Part shown: in pieces, positions 1 through 6,318 of the stretch | Numbering within the stretch: the stretch's first letter is position 1 | How the letters are laid out: each line of letters opens with the position of its first letter | NCBI GenBank assembly: GCA_964397555.1 | Contig: CAYNJF010000047.1 | Span: forward strand, 1-15,414 | Direction of reading: 5' to 3' | Source of the DNA: CAYNJF01 sp964397555 | Lineage (GTDB): Bacteria > Pseudomonadota > Gammaproteobacteria > Berkiellales > Berkiellaceae | DNA: 15,414 nt | Program-made: the position numbers and the translations under genes | The notes under the pieces: model-generated | The model's input: the letters and a program-made list of their open reading frames with translations, nothing else | Databases searched by the model: none | What the model was told of the DNA's origin: nothing

Positions 1-923
1 ATTTGTCAAAAGCCGTGAAGGTTGAGCTTTGCAAAACCCTCCAGCAAGCCCTTGATGATTGGGACAACGTTCAGCCTCAGCTGGAAGAGATCTACAACGC
101 TTTGAACCGTGGACAAGTATCAAATGCGATGAGTTTTGAAACCCCTCATGCTCATTCTCCTTTACCAAGGGCCTATCAGTGGGCTGATGGCAGCGCCTAC
201 GTCAATCACGTTGAACTTGTTCGAAAAGCCCGTGGTGCCACCATGCCTGAAAACTTCTGGACCGATCCATTGATGTATCAAGGGGGCTCGGATAAATTTA
301 TTGGCCCTAACGATGATGTTTTGGTTGAAGATGAGTCCTTTGGCATTGATTTTGAGTCTGAAATCGCCGTCATCACTCGGGATATCCCCATGAACCCGAC
401 CAAAGAGACGGCTCAACAGGGAATCGTGCTTTTCATGTTGGTCAATGATGTTTCATTGCGCAACCTCATCCCTTCTGAGATTGCCAAAGGCTTTGGTTTT
501 TTCCACTCAAAACCTTCCAGCGCCTTTTCACCGGTGGCCATCACCCCTGATGAGTTAGGGCAAGCCTACGATGGCGAGAAGCTGCATTTACCGCTTATCA
601 CGCACATCAATGGCGAGCTGTTTGGTCAGCCTAACGCCGGAGTCGACATGACGTTTGATTTTCCAACGTTGGTGATGCATGCCGCCAAAACTCGCCCCTT
701 AGGCGCTGGCACCATTGTTGGTTCAGGCACCGTTTCCAACCTTGATCGCTCTAAAGGATCATCTTGCTTAGCTGAAAAGCGGATGCTTGAAATCATTGAG
801 TCCGGAAATGCCACCACACCTTTTCTAAGTTTTGGTGACACCATTCGAATCGAAATGAACGATGCCGAAGGTCACTCACTTTTTGGTGCCATTGACCAAA
901 CTGTCAAACCCTACGAGGCCTAG
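1..923 (+). CDS. Fumarylacetoacetate hydrolase family protein (5' end outside window)
   Basis: Hydrolyses a 4-fumarylacetoacetate-type beta-diketo acid in the cytoplasm; next to maiA, the most likely reaction is the last step of tyrosine/homogentisate degradation, giving fumarate and acetoacetate. The reading frame is open from the first base, with no good start, so the gene is cut by the window edge. By comparison with the short (about 330 residue) FAH family remembered from proteobacteria, some 20-25 N-terminal residues are missing. The 306 visible residues contain the metal-site block DFESEIAVI (about 116-124 of the visible part), NDVSLRNL (148-155) and GSGTVSNLDRS near the C-terminus, all typical of the FAH fold. 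Stop TAG at 921-923 lies one base before the maiA start, so the two are probably cotranscribed. It could act on a related substrate such as fumarylpyruvate, but the maiA context favours the tyrosine pathway. Confidence 0.9.
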   Translation, partial: LSKAVKVELCKTLQQALDDWDNVQPQLEEIYNALNRGQVSNAMSFETPHAHSPLPRAYQWADGSAYVNHVELVRKARGATMPENFWTDPLMYQGGSDKFIGPNDDVLVEDESFGIDFESEIAVITRDIPMNPTKETAQQGIVLFMLVNDVSLRNLIPSEIAKGFGFFHSKPSSAFSPVAITPDELGQAYDGEKLHLPLITHINGELFGQPNAGVDMTFDFPTLVMHAAKTRPLGAGTIVGSGTVSNLDRSKGSSCLAEKRMLEIIESGNATTPFLSFGDTIRIEMNDAEGHSLFGAIDQTVKPYEA

Positions 924-924
924 G

Positions 925-1563
925 ATGATTAAGCTTTACGGCTATTTTCGCTCAAGCACATCCTATCGAGTACGCATCGCTTTGAATCTTAAAGACCTCC
1001 CTCATTCAATTGAGGGGGTCCATTTGCTTAACGAAGGCGGTGAACACAAGCGCCCAGCCTATTTGGAGATGAATCCTCAAGGGTTGGTCCCCACTCTCCA
1101 AGATGAAAAAACCACCCTCATCCAGTCTTTGAGCATCCTTGAGTACCTCGATGAGGCCTACCCAACGCCAGCGTTATTGCCCTCGGATTTGCACTCGAAA
1201 TTATATGTCAAAACCCTCTGTTACATGATTTCCTGTGATATACACCCTTTGAATAACCTTCGTGTCTTGTCCTATTTAAAGCAAAAGCTGAATGTCTCTG
1301 AGGATGAGAAAAACGCCTGGTATCAACATTGGATTTACGAAGGATTTGCCGCCATTGAGACTTATTTGAGCCATAATAAGTCAGAAGGCCCCTATTGCGC
1401 GGGTCAGGAACTGAGTATGGCCGATGTTTGTCTGATACCACAAGTGTATAATGCAAATAGGTTTAATTGCACGCTTCATAAATACCCGACCATTGAGCGT
1501 ATTTACGAACAATGCATGCAACTAGACGCCTTTGATCGAGCCAAACCCGAATCTCATAGCTAA
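925..1563 (+). CDS. maiA: Maleylacetoacetate isomerase (zeta-class glutathione transferase)
   Basis: Isomerises maleylacetoacetate to fumarylacetoacetate using glutathione as cofactor, so it feeds the enzyme encoded just upstream. The 212-residue protein has the normal family length. Its N-terminal thioredoxin-like half carries the zeta signature SSTSYRVRIAL (10-20; the Ser-rich glutathione-activating loop) and the cis-proline segment NPQGLVPTL (50-58), followed by QSLSILEYLDE (67-77), which binds the glutathione glutamyl group. The helical C-terminal half is complete. The ATG at 925 is preferred because it begins with the usual MIKLYGYFRSS and has GAGG at 914-917 upstream; a longer frame from 862 would overlap the FAH gene. 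Glutathione for this enzyme would come from gshA-gshB further along the window. Maleylpyruvate isomerase is the alternative activity in this family. Confidence 0.92.
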   Translation: MIKLYGYFRSSTSYRVRIALNLKDLPHSIEGVHLLNEGGEHKRPAYLEMNPQGLVPTLQDEKTTLIQSLSILEYLDEAYPTPALLPSDLHSKLYVKTLCYMISCDIHPLNNLRVLSYLKQKLNVSEDEKNAWYQHWIYEGFAAIETYLSHNKSEGPYCAGQELSMADVCLIPQVYNANRFNCTLHKYPTIERIYEQCMQLDAFDRAKPESHS

Positions 1564-1573
1564 GGAGCCCATA

Positions 1574-2020
1574 ATGAGCACTTACCCAAAGACATGCGAG
1601 CACCTCAAACCCGTGCTAGCCACCAGCTATTCGTTGTTAATTAAGACCCATAATTATCACTGGAATGTCGTTGGCAGTGATTTCCCTCAATATCATGAGC
1701 TGCTTGAAGAACAATACAATGAGTTATTCGAAGCTGTGGATATGATTGCTGAGCGCATTCGAGCCCTCCAATCGAAAGCACCTGGCTCTATGGCTGAATT
1801 CTCAGCGTTGTCTAAAATTCCTGAAGGCAACAAAGACGCATCAGCCACTGACATGATGGCCGATCTTTTAGACTCCCATGAAAAAGTCATCGAGCTACTC
1901 AAAGAAGGGGTCACCATCAGTGGTGATGAGGGTGATGATGGGACGCAAGACATGCTAATTGAGCGTCTTCGCGCTCACGATAAAACAGCTTGGATGCTTC
2001 GCTCTATCTTAGGAAAATAA
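1574..2020 (+). CDS. dps: Dps-family ferritin-like protein (iron storage / oxidative stress)
   Basis: A 148-residue member of the Dps/ferritin-like family, which forms hollow dodecamers that oxidise ferrous iron with hydrogen peroxide and store it as ferric mineral. The intersubunit ferroxidase ligands can be aligned: H29 (in HNYHWNV), H41 and E45 (QYHELLEE), D56 and E60 (DMIAERIRAL). The C-terminal helix ends RLRAHDKTAWMLRSILGK, a usual Dps ending. The N-terminus is short and lacks the Lys-rich tail that lets E. coli Dps bind DNA, so direct DNA binding is doubtful (inference). The ATG at 1574 has AAGGAG at 1562-1567, formed partly by the maiA stop codon, so translation may be coupled to maiA. 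A DNA-protection role as opposed to plain iron storage cannot be decided from sequence. Confidence 0.9.
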   Translation: MSTYPKTCEHLKPVLATSYSLLIKTHNYHWNVVGSDFPQYHELLEEQYNELFEAVDMIAERIRALQSKAPGSMAEFSALSKIPEGNKDASATDMMADLLDSHEKVIELLKEGVTISGDEGDDGTQDMLIERLRAHDKTAWMLRSILGK

Positions 2021-2027
2021 ACTTCTC

Positions 2028-2048
2028 GGGCAAGGTTAAGCCTTGCCC
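2028..2048 (+). terminator. Hairpin after dps, possible terminator
   Basis: GGGCAAGG (2028-2035) pairs perfectly with CCTTGCCC (2041-2048) around a 5-base loop, eight bases after the dps stop codon. The stem is GC-rich and well placed to end the FAH-maiA-dps transcript, but no run of T follows on either strand. It may terminate weakly, stabilise the mRNA 3' end or need a factor. Confidence 0.4.
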
Positions 2049-2056
2049 AAGCAACT

Positions 2057-2116
2057 GACTAAGGTGTGCTACCAAAGCAATTGATGTAGACTCCACCAAA
2101 TTTTATCACCTTAGTC
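2057..2116. repeat. 10-bp inverted repeat with 40-bp spacing upstream of the SGHY-domain gene
   Basis: GACTAAGGTG (2057-2066) and its exact reverse complement CACCTTAGTC (2107-2116) flank 40 bases. The right arm ends 4 bases before the ATG at 2121. Weak sigma70-like hexamers TTGATG (2081-2086) and TATCAC (2104-2109), 17 bp apart, lie within it, so the right arm would overlap the -10 element. It could be a pair of operator half sites or an RNA stem at the start of the transcript; neither is established. Confidence 0.4.
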
Positions 2117-2120
2117 CTTT

Positions 2121-2961
2121 ATGAGATTCACCACTGCCCGCCTAGAAGCAACCGCTCCCCCTATATACACAGCGACTCTCCCACAAGAGTCTGCTGGGAT
2201 ACCNNNNNNNNNNGATACCCATGCTTTCTAGGTACGTGAACGACCCAGAAGAGATGCCCCATTACGTAAGCGAGGACAGTCAATCTCATCTTGAGGTCGT
2301 ATGGAAGGATCATAAATTTAGATACAAAGATGGTCATATCTTACATGGTGACTATTTGTTTGTTCGTCTTCTCGATGAACGCTTAATTGCCACACCCAAC
2401 CACCCTTTATTGCGCCATAGTTTTATCAGTCGTGGAGCAAACGTCCTTAATGCAGGTATCTTGTATACCCACCATGGTCAAATTATCACGCTTAGTAACA
2501 ATAGCGGTCATTACAAACCTCAAAAAGAACAAATTGACCTCTTGTGGGAAAACATGTCAGCGCTATGTAAAAACAAGAATTTAGTGATTGAAGATCACTC
2601 TCTTGTCGATACCGAAGGGGTACGCTTTTATAACGGAGGAGAGTATGCAAAAGAAAATGATGTGCCGATTAACCTTGACCAACTTACAGCTCTTCTCAGT
2701 GCAAACCGGCTAGAGCTGATGGCCAATGAGGGGGAGCATGGGCTTGAAGATGAAGACGGCTACGTCCAATGTATTGACGAAGTCGATCCCTCAAGGATCC
2801 CCGAAGACTCCGCCAACTTATTGTTACTTTGGACTTGCTTCAAAGGCAAGGAATCACCCACTGTATCAACACGCTGTTCCGAAAACGGCGCTAAATCAAC
2901 TGCTCGAACTGAGGCAGTACCTCAAACAGATCAGCGACTAACCCATAATCTGCCACAGTAA
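2121..2961 (+). CDS. Uncharacterised SGHY-motif domain protein, split by the assembly gap
   Basis: The uninterrupted part begins at ATG 2221 (246 residues). Merging the contig ends on GATACC extends the frame to ATG 2121, giving 274 residues; an in-frame TAG at 2112-2114 bounds it upstream. No Shine-Dalgarno sequence precedes 2121. Residues 71-128 of the merged model (HGDYLFVRLL, LRHSFISRGANVLNAG, then SNNSGHYKP at 120-128) match a domain I remember from plant IQM calmodulin-binding proteins and many uncharacterised bacterial proteins, some of them toxins or effectors. Its biochemical function is not known to me. No signal peptide or membrane segment is evident. After about base 2840 the frame reads as unlikely protein, while the frame one base later gives KARNHPLYQHAVPKTALNQL and a helical end stopping at 2941, so an indel is possible. 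The tail overlaps the convergent etfA by 51-71 bp. Confidence 0.65.
2204..2213. other. Assembly gap (10 Ns), probably an unmerged 6-bp contig overlap
   Basis: Ten Ns join two contigs. The left contig ends GGGATACC and the right contig begins GATACCC, so GATACC is both suffix and prefix. Merging on this overlap removes 16 bases (the Ns plus one copy) and gives GGGATACCC, which joins two open frames without a stop. The true gap is therefore probably negative in length. A longer missing piece containing a short repeat cannot be excluded. Confidence 0.85.
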
Positions 2962-3820
2962 AAATAGGCGCATCCGCGTCTTTGTTAATGGCAACAACAA
3001 TTTTCGAGTCCTTCATCCCCGCTAAATGTTGTATCGCTCCTGAAATACCAATCGCGATGTAGAGCTCGGGAGCTACAATTTTACCCGTTTGCCCAACTTG
3101 ATAATCATTCGGGACAAAACCAGCATCCACCGCAGCTCTTGAAGCACCAATCGCAGCATTCAACTTATCAGCAAGCGACTCGATCAATTTAAAGTTATCT
3201 TTACTCGCAAGCCCTCGTCCTCCTGACACCACAACACGAGCCGCTGTGAGCTCAGGGCGCTCAAGCTCTGGGATTTCGCTGCTCACAAAACGTACTTTCT
3301 GCGAGATCTCTGATAAATTCAGTGCCTCCACATTGGCTTGCCCCCCCAAGGACTCGGCCTTTTCAAAGGCAGTAGCACGAATGGTTAATAACTTGATTGC
3401 ATCTTTGGATTTGACGGTCGCAAACGCATTACCAGCGTAAATCGGGCGGACAAACGTGTCGTCACTGATGATACTCGTGACATCAGAAATAAGCATGACA
3501 TCCAAGCTAGCCGCAAGCCTTGGCATAACATTTTTGCCAAACGTTGAGCTTGAGGCCAACACATGAGTATACCCGCTGGCTAAATCCGCCAGAATTTTCG
3601 TCATGTTTTCTGCAAGCGGATGAGACAAACGATCATCATCCAACGAGAAAACGCACTTTACTCCTTTTACCTGCTTTAACGCTTCGCAAGCTTTTGATAA
3701 ATTGGCCCCCAACAGCACCACATCTAACTCTTTATGAAGGTGAAGGCCTGCCTGAATGGATGATAAGGTCGAAGGAGCCAGTTCACCATGAGAAAGCTCC
3801 GCAAGCACAAGTACTTTCAT
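2891..3820 (-). CDS. etfA: Electron transfer flavoprotein alpha subunit
   Basis: FAD-carrying subunit of the soluble heterodimer that accepts electrons from acyl-CoA dehydrogenases and related flavoenzymes and passes them to ETF-quinone oxidoreductase. The 309-residue length is normal. The N-terminal half is the ETF alpha/beta domain (MKVLVLAELS). The C-terminal FAD domain shows SGGRG (199-203), ASRAAVD (226-232), QVGQTGK (241-247), GISGAIQH (258-265) and NKDADAPIF (279-287), so the FAD site looks complete. The ATG directly follows the etfB stop with no spacer, and AAGGTG inside the etfB end serves as ribosome site, so the pair is translationally coupled. The 3' end overlaps the converging SGHY-domain frame, but the C-terminal sequence is typical for EtfA, so the etfA stop is trustworthy. 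Confidence 0.97.
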   Translation of the reverse strand: MKVLVLAELSHGELAPSTLSSIQAGLHLHKELDVVLLGANLSKACEALKQVKGVKCVFSLDDDRLSHPLAENMTKILADLASGYTHVLASSSTFGKNVMPRLAASLDVMLISDVTSIISDDTFVRPIYAGNAFATVKSKDAIKLLTIRATAFEKAESLGGQANVEALNLSEISQKVRFVSSEIPELERPELTAARVVVSGGRGLASKDNFKLIESLADKLNAAIGASRAAVDAGFVPNDYQVGQTGKIVAPELYIAIGISGAIQHLAGMKDSKIVVAINKDADAPIFTVADYGLVADLFEVLPQFEQLI

Positions 3821-4570
3821 CTAGATCACCTTTTCCTTATTTTTAAGAATATCCACCAACGCCTCAACGCTCTCGACTTTGATGCCAGCCTCCTTTTCTT
3901 TCGGTGGCTCAACTTTAAGAATGGTCAAACGAGGCTCAATGTCGACCCCTAGCTCGGCCACACTCACAGTCTCAAGAGGTTTCTTCTTCGCCTTCATGAT
4001 GGCGGGTAATCCGATGTTCCTAGGCTCATTTAATCGCAAATCCGTCGTCATCACGCAAGGCAGATTCACCTCTATGGTTTCTAAGCCACCATCCACTTCT
4101 CGGGTTACTTTGGCTTTGGAGCGTTCTAGTTCAATGTCAGAAGCAAACGTGGCTTGCGGCCAATCCATAAGAAAGGCCAGCATCTGACCGGTTTGGTTGT
4201 AATCATCGTCAATGGCTTGTTTCCCCATGATGACAAAGTCCGGGGCATGGGTCTGGCACATCTCTTTTAAAAGTTTTGCGACAGCTAAGGGCTCTAACTT
4301 GAGATCTGACTCGACGTGGATGGCTTTATCCGAGCCAAAGGCCAACGATTGGCGAAGGGTTTCTTGAACGCTGGCATCTCCAATCGATACCGTGATAATT
4401 TCTTCAACAAGGCCGGCTTCTTTAAATCGAACCGCCTGTTCCAAAGCAATTTCATCAAAAGGATTCATGGCCATCTTGACGTTGTTTGTCTCGACATCTG
4501 AGCCGTCCGATTTGACATGTATCTTTACATAAGGGTCAACCACGCGTTTAACAGGAACTAACACCCTCAT
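3821..4570 (-). CDS. etfB: Electron transfer flavoprotein beta subunit
   Basis: AMP-binding partner of EtfA in the soluble electron transfer flavoprotein. The 249-residue protein begins MRVLVPVKRVVDPYVKI, the normal start of the family. It shows AMNPFDEIALEQAVR (35-49), the nucleotide-binding stretch GKQAIDDDYNQTGQ (116-129) and the family signature around NEPRNIGLPAIMKAKKKP (181-198), which includes the recognition loop for partner dehydrogenases. The start at 4570 is chosen over an upstream ATG at 4609 because a strong GGGAGG (complement of 4576-4581) sits 5 bases before it and the extra 13 residues do not resemble the family. It is first in the etfB-etfA operon, transcribed away from the ETF-quinone oxidoreductase gene. 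Confidence 0.96.
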   Translation of the reverse strand: MRVLVPVKRVVDPYVKIHVKSDGSDVETNNVKMAMNPFDEIALEQAVRFKEAGLVEEIITVSIGDASVQETLRQSLAFGSDKAIHVESDLKLEPLAVAKLLKEMCQTHAPDFVIMGKQAIDDDYNQTGQMLAFLMDWPQATFASDIELERSKAKVTREVDGGLETIEVNLPCVMTTDLRLNEPRNIGLPAIMKAKKKPLETVSVAELGVDIEPRLTILKVEPPKEKEAGIKVESVEALVDILKNKEKVI

Positions 4571-4615
4571 AACAACCTCCCTTTTTTGGCTCAAGTCTAC
4601 CACTGCCAATCTAAA

Positions 4616-4629
4616 GGTGCTATAGCACC
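4616..4629. promoter_or_regulatory. Perfect 14-bp palindrome between etfB and the ETF-QO gene
   Basis: GGTGCTATAGCACC is a perfect palindrome near the centre of the 125 bp divergent spacer. On the minus strand its TATAGC core lies 17 bp downstream of TTAACT, so it could cover a weak etfBA promoter. On the plus strand it lies just upstream of the -35 element of the oxidoreductase gene. That position suits a regulator controlling both directions. It does not match the PsrA or FadR consensus as I remember them. Operator function is inferred. Confidence 0.4.
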
Positions 4630-4638
4630 CAATAAGTA

Positions 4639-4667
4639 TTGAGTTAAATGGCTCAAGCTGAGATAAT
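4639..4667 (+). promoter_or_regulatory. Predicted sigma70 promoter of the ETF-QO gene
   Basis: TTGAGT (4639-4644) and GATAAT (4662-4667) are separated by exactly 17 bp, placing a transcription start near 4674, about 22 bases before the ATG at 4696. The ATG at 4648 falls between the two hexamers and would be untranscribed, which supports the later start. The spacer contains TGGCTCAAG (4649-4657), a direct repeat of 4587-4595 near the etfB ribosome site. Confidence 0.55.
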
Positions 4668-4678
4668 TGCGGGCAATT
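4665..4678. promoter_or_regulatory. Inverted repeat overlapping the -10 and start site of the ETF-QO gene
   Basis: AATTGC (4665-4670) and GCAATT (4673-4678) are perfect reverse complements separated by GG. The repeat starts inside the predicted -10 element and covers the predicted transcription start, a classical repressor position. It is too AT-rich and short to be a strong RNA hairpin, so an operator is the better reading, still as inference. Confidence 0.35.
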
Positions 4679-4695
4679 TAATACAAGGAATCACC

Positions 4696-6318
4696 ATGCA
4701 ACGAGAAACGATGGCTTTCGATTTGGTCATAGTTGGAGCAGGCCCTTCCGGCCTTGCTACCGCGATCCAATACGCCAAGATATGTCATAAAAATAACACA
4801 AAAGTTAACGTTTGCGTGGTGGAGAAAGGTTCTGAGGTTGGTGCCCATATCCTTTCAGGAGTGGTCATGGAGCCAAGGGCGTTAAACGAGCTGATCCCTG
4901 ACTGGGCTGACAAAGACTTTCCCATGCATACCATGGCCCAGTCGGATGAATTTTTGTGGCTATCTAAAAAAGGGGCCAAAAAGCTACCTACGCCACCTCA
5001 AATGCGTAATGAAGGCAACATCATTACTTCTTTGTCTCAAGTCTGTCGATGGTTGGCCAAGCAAGCCGAAGACCTTGGCGTTGATATCTATCCGGGCTTT
5101 GCTGCAAGTGAGCTTGTGGTTGAGGGTCATCGAGTGGTGGGCATCCAGCTCAGTGATCAGGGCTTAAACAAAGAAGGGGAGCAAAAGCCTGGATTTGAGC
5201 CTGGGATGATCCTCAAGGCAAAACAGGTAGTATTGGCCGAAGGGGCTCGTGGTTCACTCACTGAAAAAGTGATACACAAATACAAACTTCGTGAACACGC
5301 TCAGCCTCAAACTTATGCGATTGGCCTGAAAGAGGTTTGGGAAATTGACCCAGAGAAACACAAAGCCGGTCACATCACCCATACCATCGGTTGGCCCCTT
5401 GATCCTAAAACCTATGGTGGCAGCTTTATTTACCACTGGGGCGAGCGATACGTCTCTATTGGCTTAGTGATTGGTTTGGATTATCAAAACCCTTACCTCA
5501 ACCCGTATGAAGAGTTCCAACAGCTCAAGCGACACCCCAAAGTCAACGCCTTGTTACAGGGAGGTCGCGTCTTAAGTTATGGGGCAAGGGCCTTAAATGA
5601 AGGGGGTTGGCAATCAATCCCTCAGCTTCATTTCCCAGGCGGTGTGCTTGTTGGTTGCGGTCCTGGATTCATGAATGTACCAAAAATCAAAGGCTCTCAC
5701 ACCGCCATGAAATCTGGCATGATGGCAGCAGAGAGTTTGTATGAGGCGATTACCACGGGCCGCGAAGAGGCCATGGATAACTTAACGCCACTGATTCTAA
5801 AGTCGTGGGTTGGTCGCGAACTCAAACGAGTCAGAAACATTCGCCCCGCCTTCCACAAAGGGCTCAAACGTGGCCTTCTCTACTCAGCGCTTGACACTTA
5901 TGTGTTTAAAGGTCGCACGCCTTGGACCTTCAAGCATCAGGTTGATCATAAAACCCTAAAACCTGCGGCCAAATCGAAAAAGCTTGAGTACCCTAAGCCC
6001 GATGGCAAAATAACTTTTGATAAATTAACGTCTGTATCTAGAACCAATGTCTTTCACGAAGAAGATCAACCCTGTCATTTAGTAATCAAGGATAAAACCA
6101 TTCCAACCTCGGTCAATCTCAAAATTTATGATGGGCCAGAGTCAAGATACTGCCCAGCCGGCGTGTATGAGTATGTGACGATCAATGGTGAAGTGCAACT
6201 TCAGATTAATGCCCAAAATTGCATTCACTGTAAGACCTGTGACATCAAAGATCCCAAACAAAACATCGAGTGGACCACCCCAGAAGGTGGCGGTGGTCCA
6301 AGTTACGCCTTAATGTAG
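4696..6318 (+). CDS. Electron transfer flavoprotein-ubiquinone oxidoreductase
   Basis: Membrane-associated FAD and [4Fe-4S] enzyme that takes electrons from reduced EtfAB and reduces ubiquinone, linking beta-oxidation and amino-acid catabolism to respiration. The 540-residue protein begins MQRETMAFDLVIVGAGPSG, with the FAD dinucleotide loop GAGPSG at 14-19. It ends in a ferredoxin-like module with cysteines C486 (CPAGVYEY), C509, C512 and C515 (CIHCKTC), the four cluster ligands in family spacing, followed by WTTPEGGGGPSY. Start 4696 is preferred over 4648: AAGGA lies 6 bases upstream, the family starts near MEREXMXFD, and 4648 lies inside the predicted promoter. It is divergent from etfBA, its electron donor. 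The TAG stop touches the stop of the convergent pepN with no spacer and no terminator. Confidence 0.96.
   Translation: MQRETMAFDLVIVGAGPSGLATAIQYAKICHKNNTKVNVCVVEKGSEVGAHILSGVVMEPRALNELIPDWADKDFPMHTMAQSDEFLWLSKKGAKKLPTPPQMRNEGNIITSLSQVCRWLAKQAEDLGVDIYPGFAASELVVEGHRVVGIQLSDQGLNKEGEQKPGFEPGMILKAKQVVLAEGARGSLTEKVIHKYKLREHAQPQTYAIGLKEVWEIDPEKHKAGHITHTIGWPLDPKTYGGSFIYHWGERYVSIGLVIGLDYQNPYLNPYEEFQQLKRHPKVNALLQGGRVLSYGARALNEGGWQSIPQLHFPGGVLVGCGPGFMNVPKIKGSHTAMKSGMMAAESLYEAITTGREEAMDNLTPLILKSWVGRELKRVRNIRPAFHKGLKRGLLYSALDTYVFKGRTPWTFKHQVDHKTLKPAAKSKKLEYPKPDGKITFDKLTSVSRTNVFHEEDQPCHLVIKDKTIPTSVNLKIYDGPESRYCPAGVYEYVTINGEVQLQINAQNCIHCKTCDIKDPKQNIEWTTPEGGGGPSYALM

Noticed and set aside
2174..2191. GACTCT/AGAGTC hairpin just before the N run, as a cause of the assembly break or a terminator
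   Set aside because: The 6-bp stem is weak, it lies inside the merged reading frame, and the shared GATACC ends explain the break better.
4648..4695. Upstream ATG giving a 16-residue longer ETF-QO
   Set aside because: It lies between the predicted -35 and -10 elements, has no ribosome site, and the extra residues do not fit the family start.
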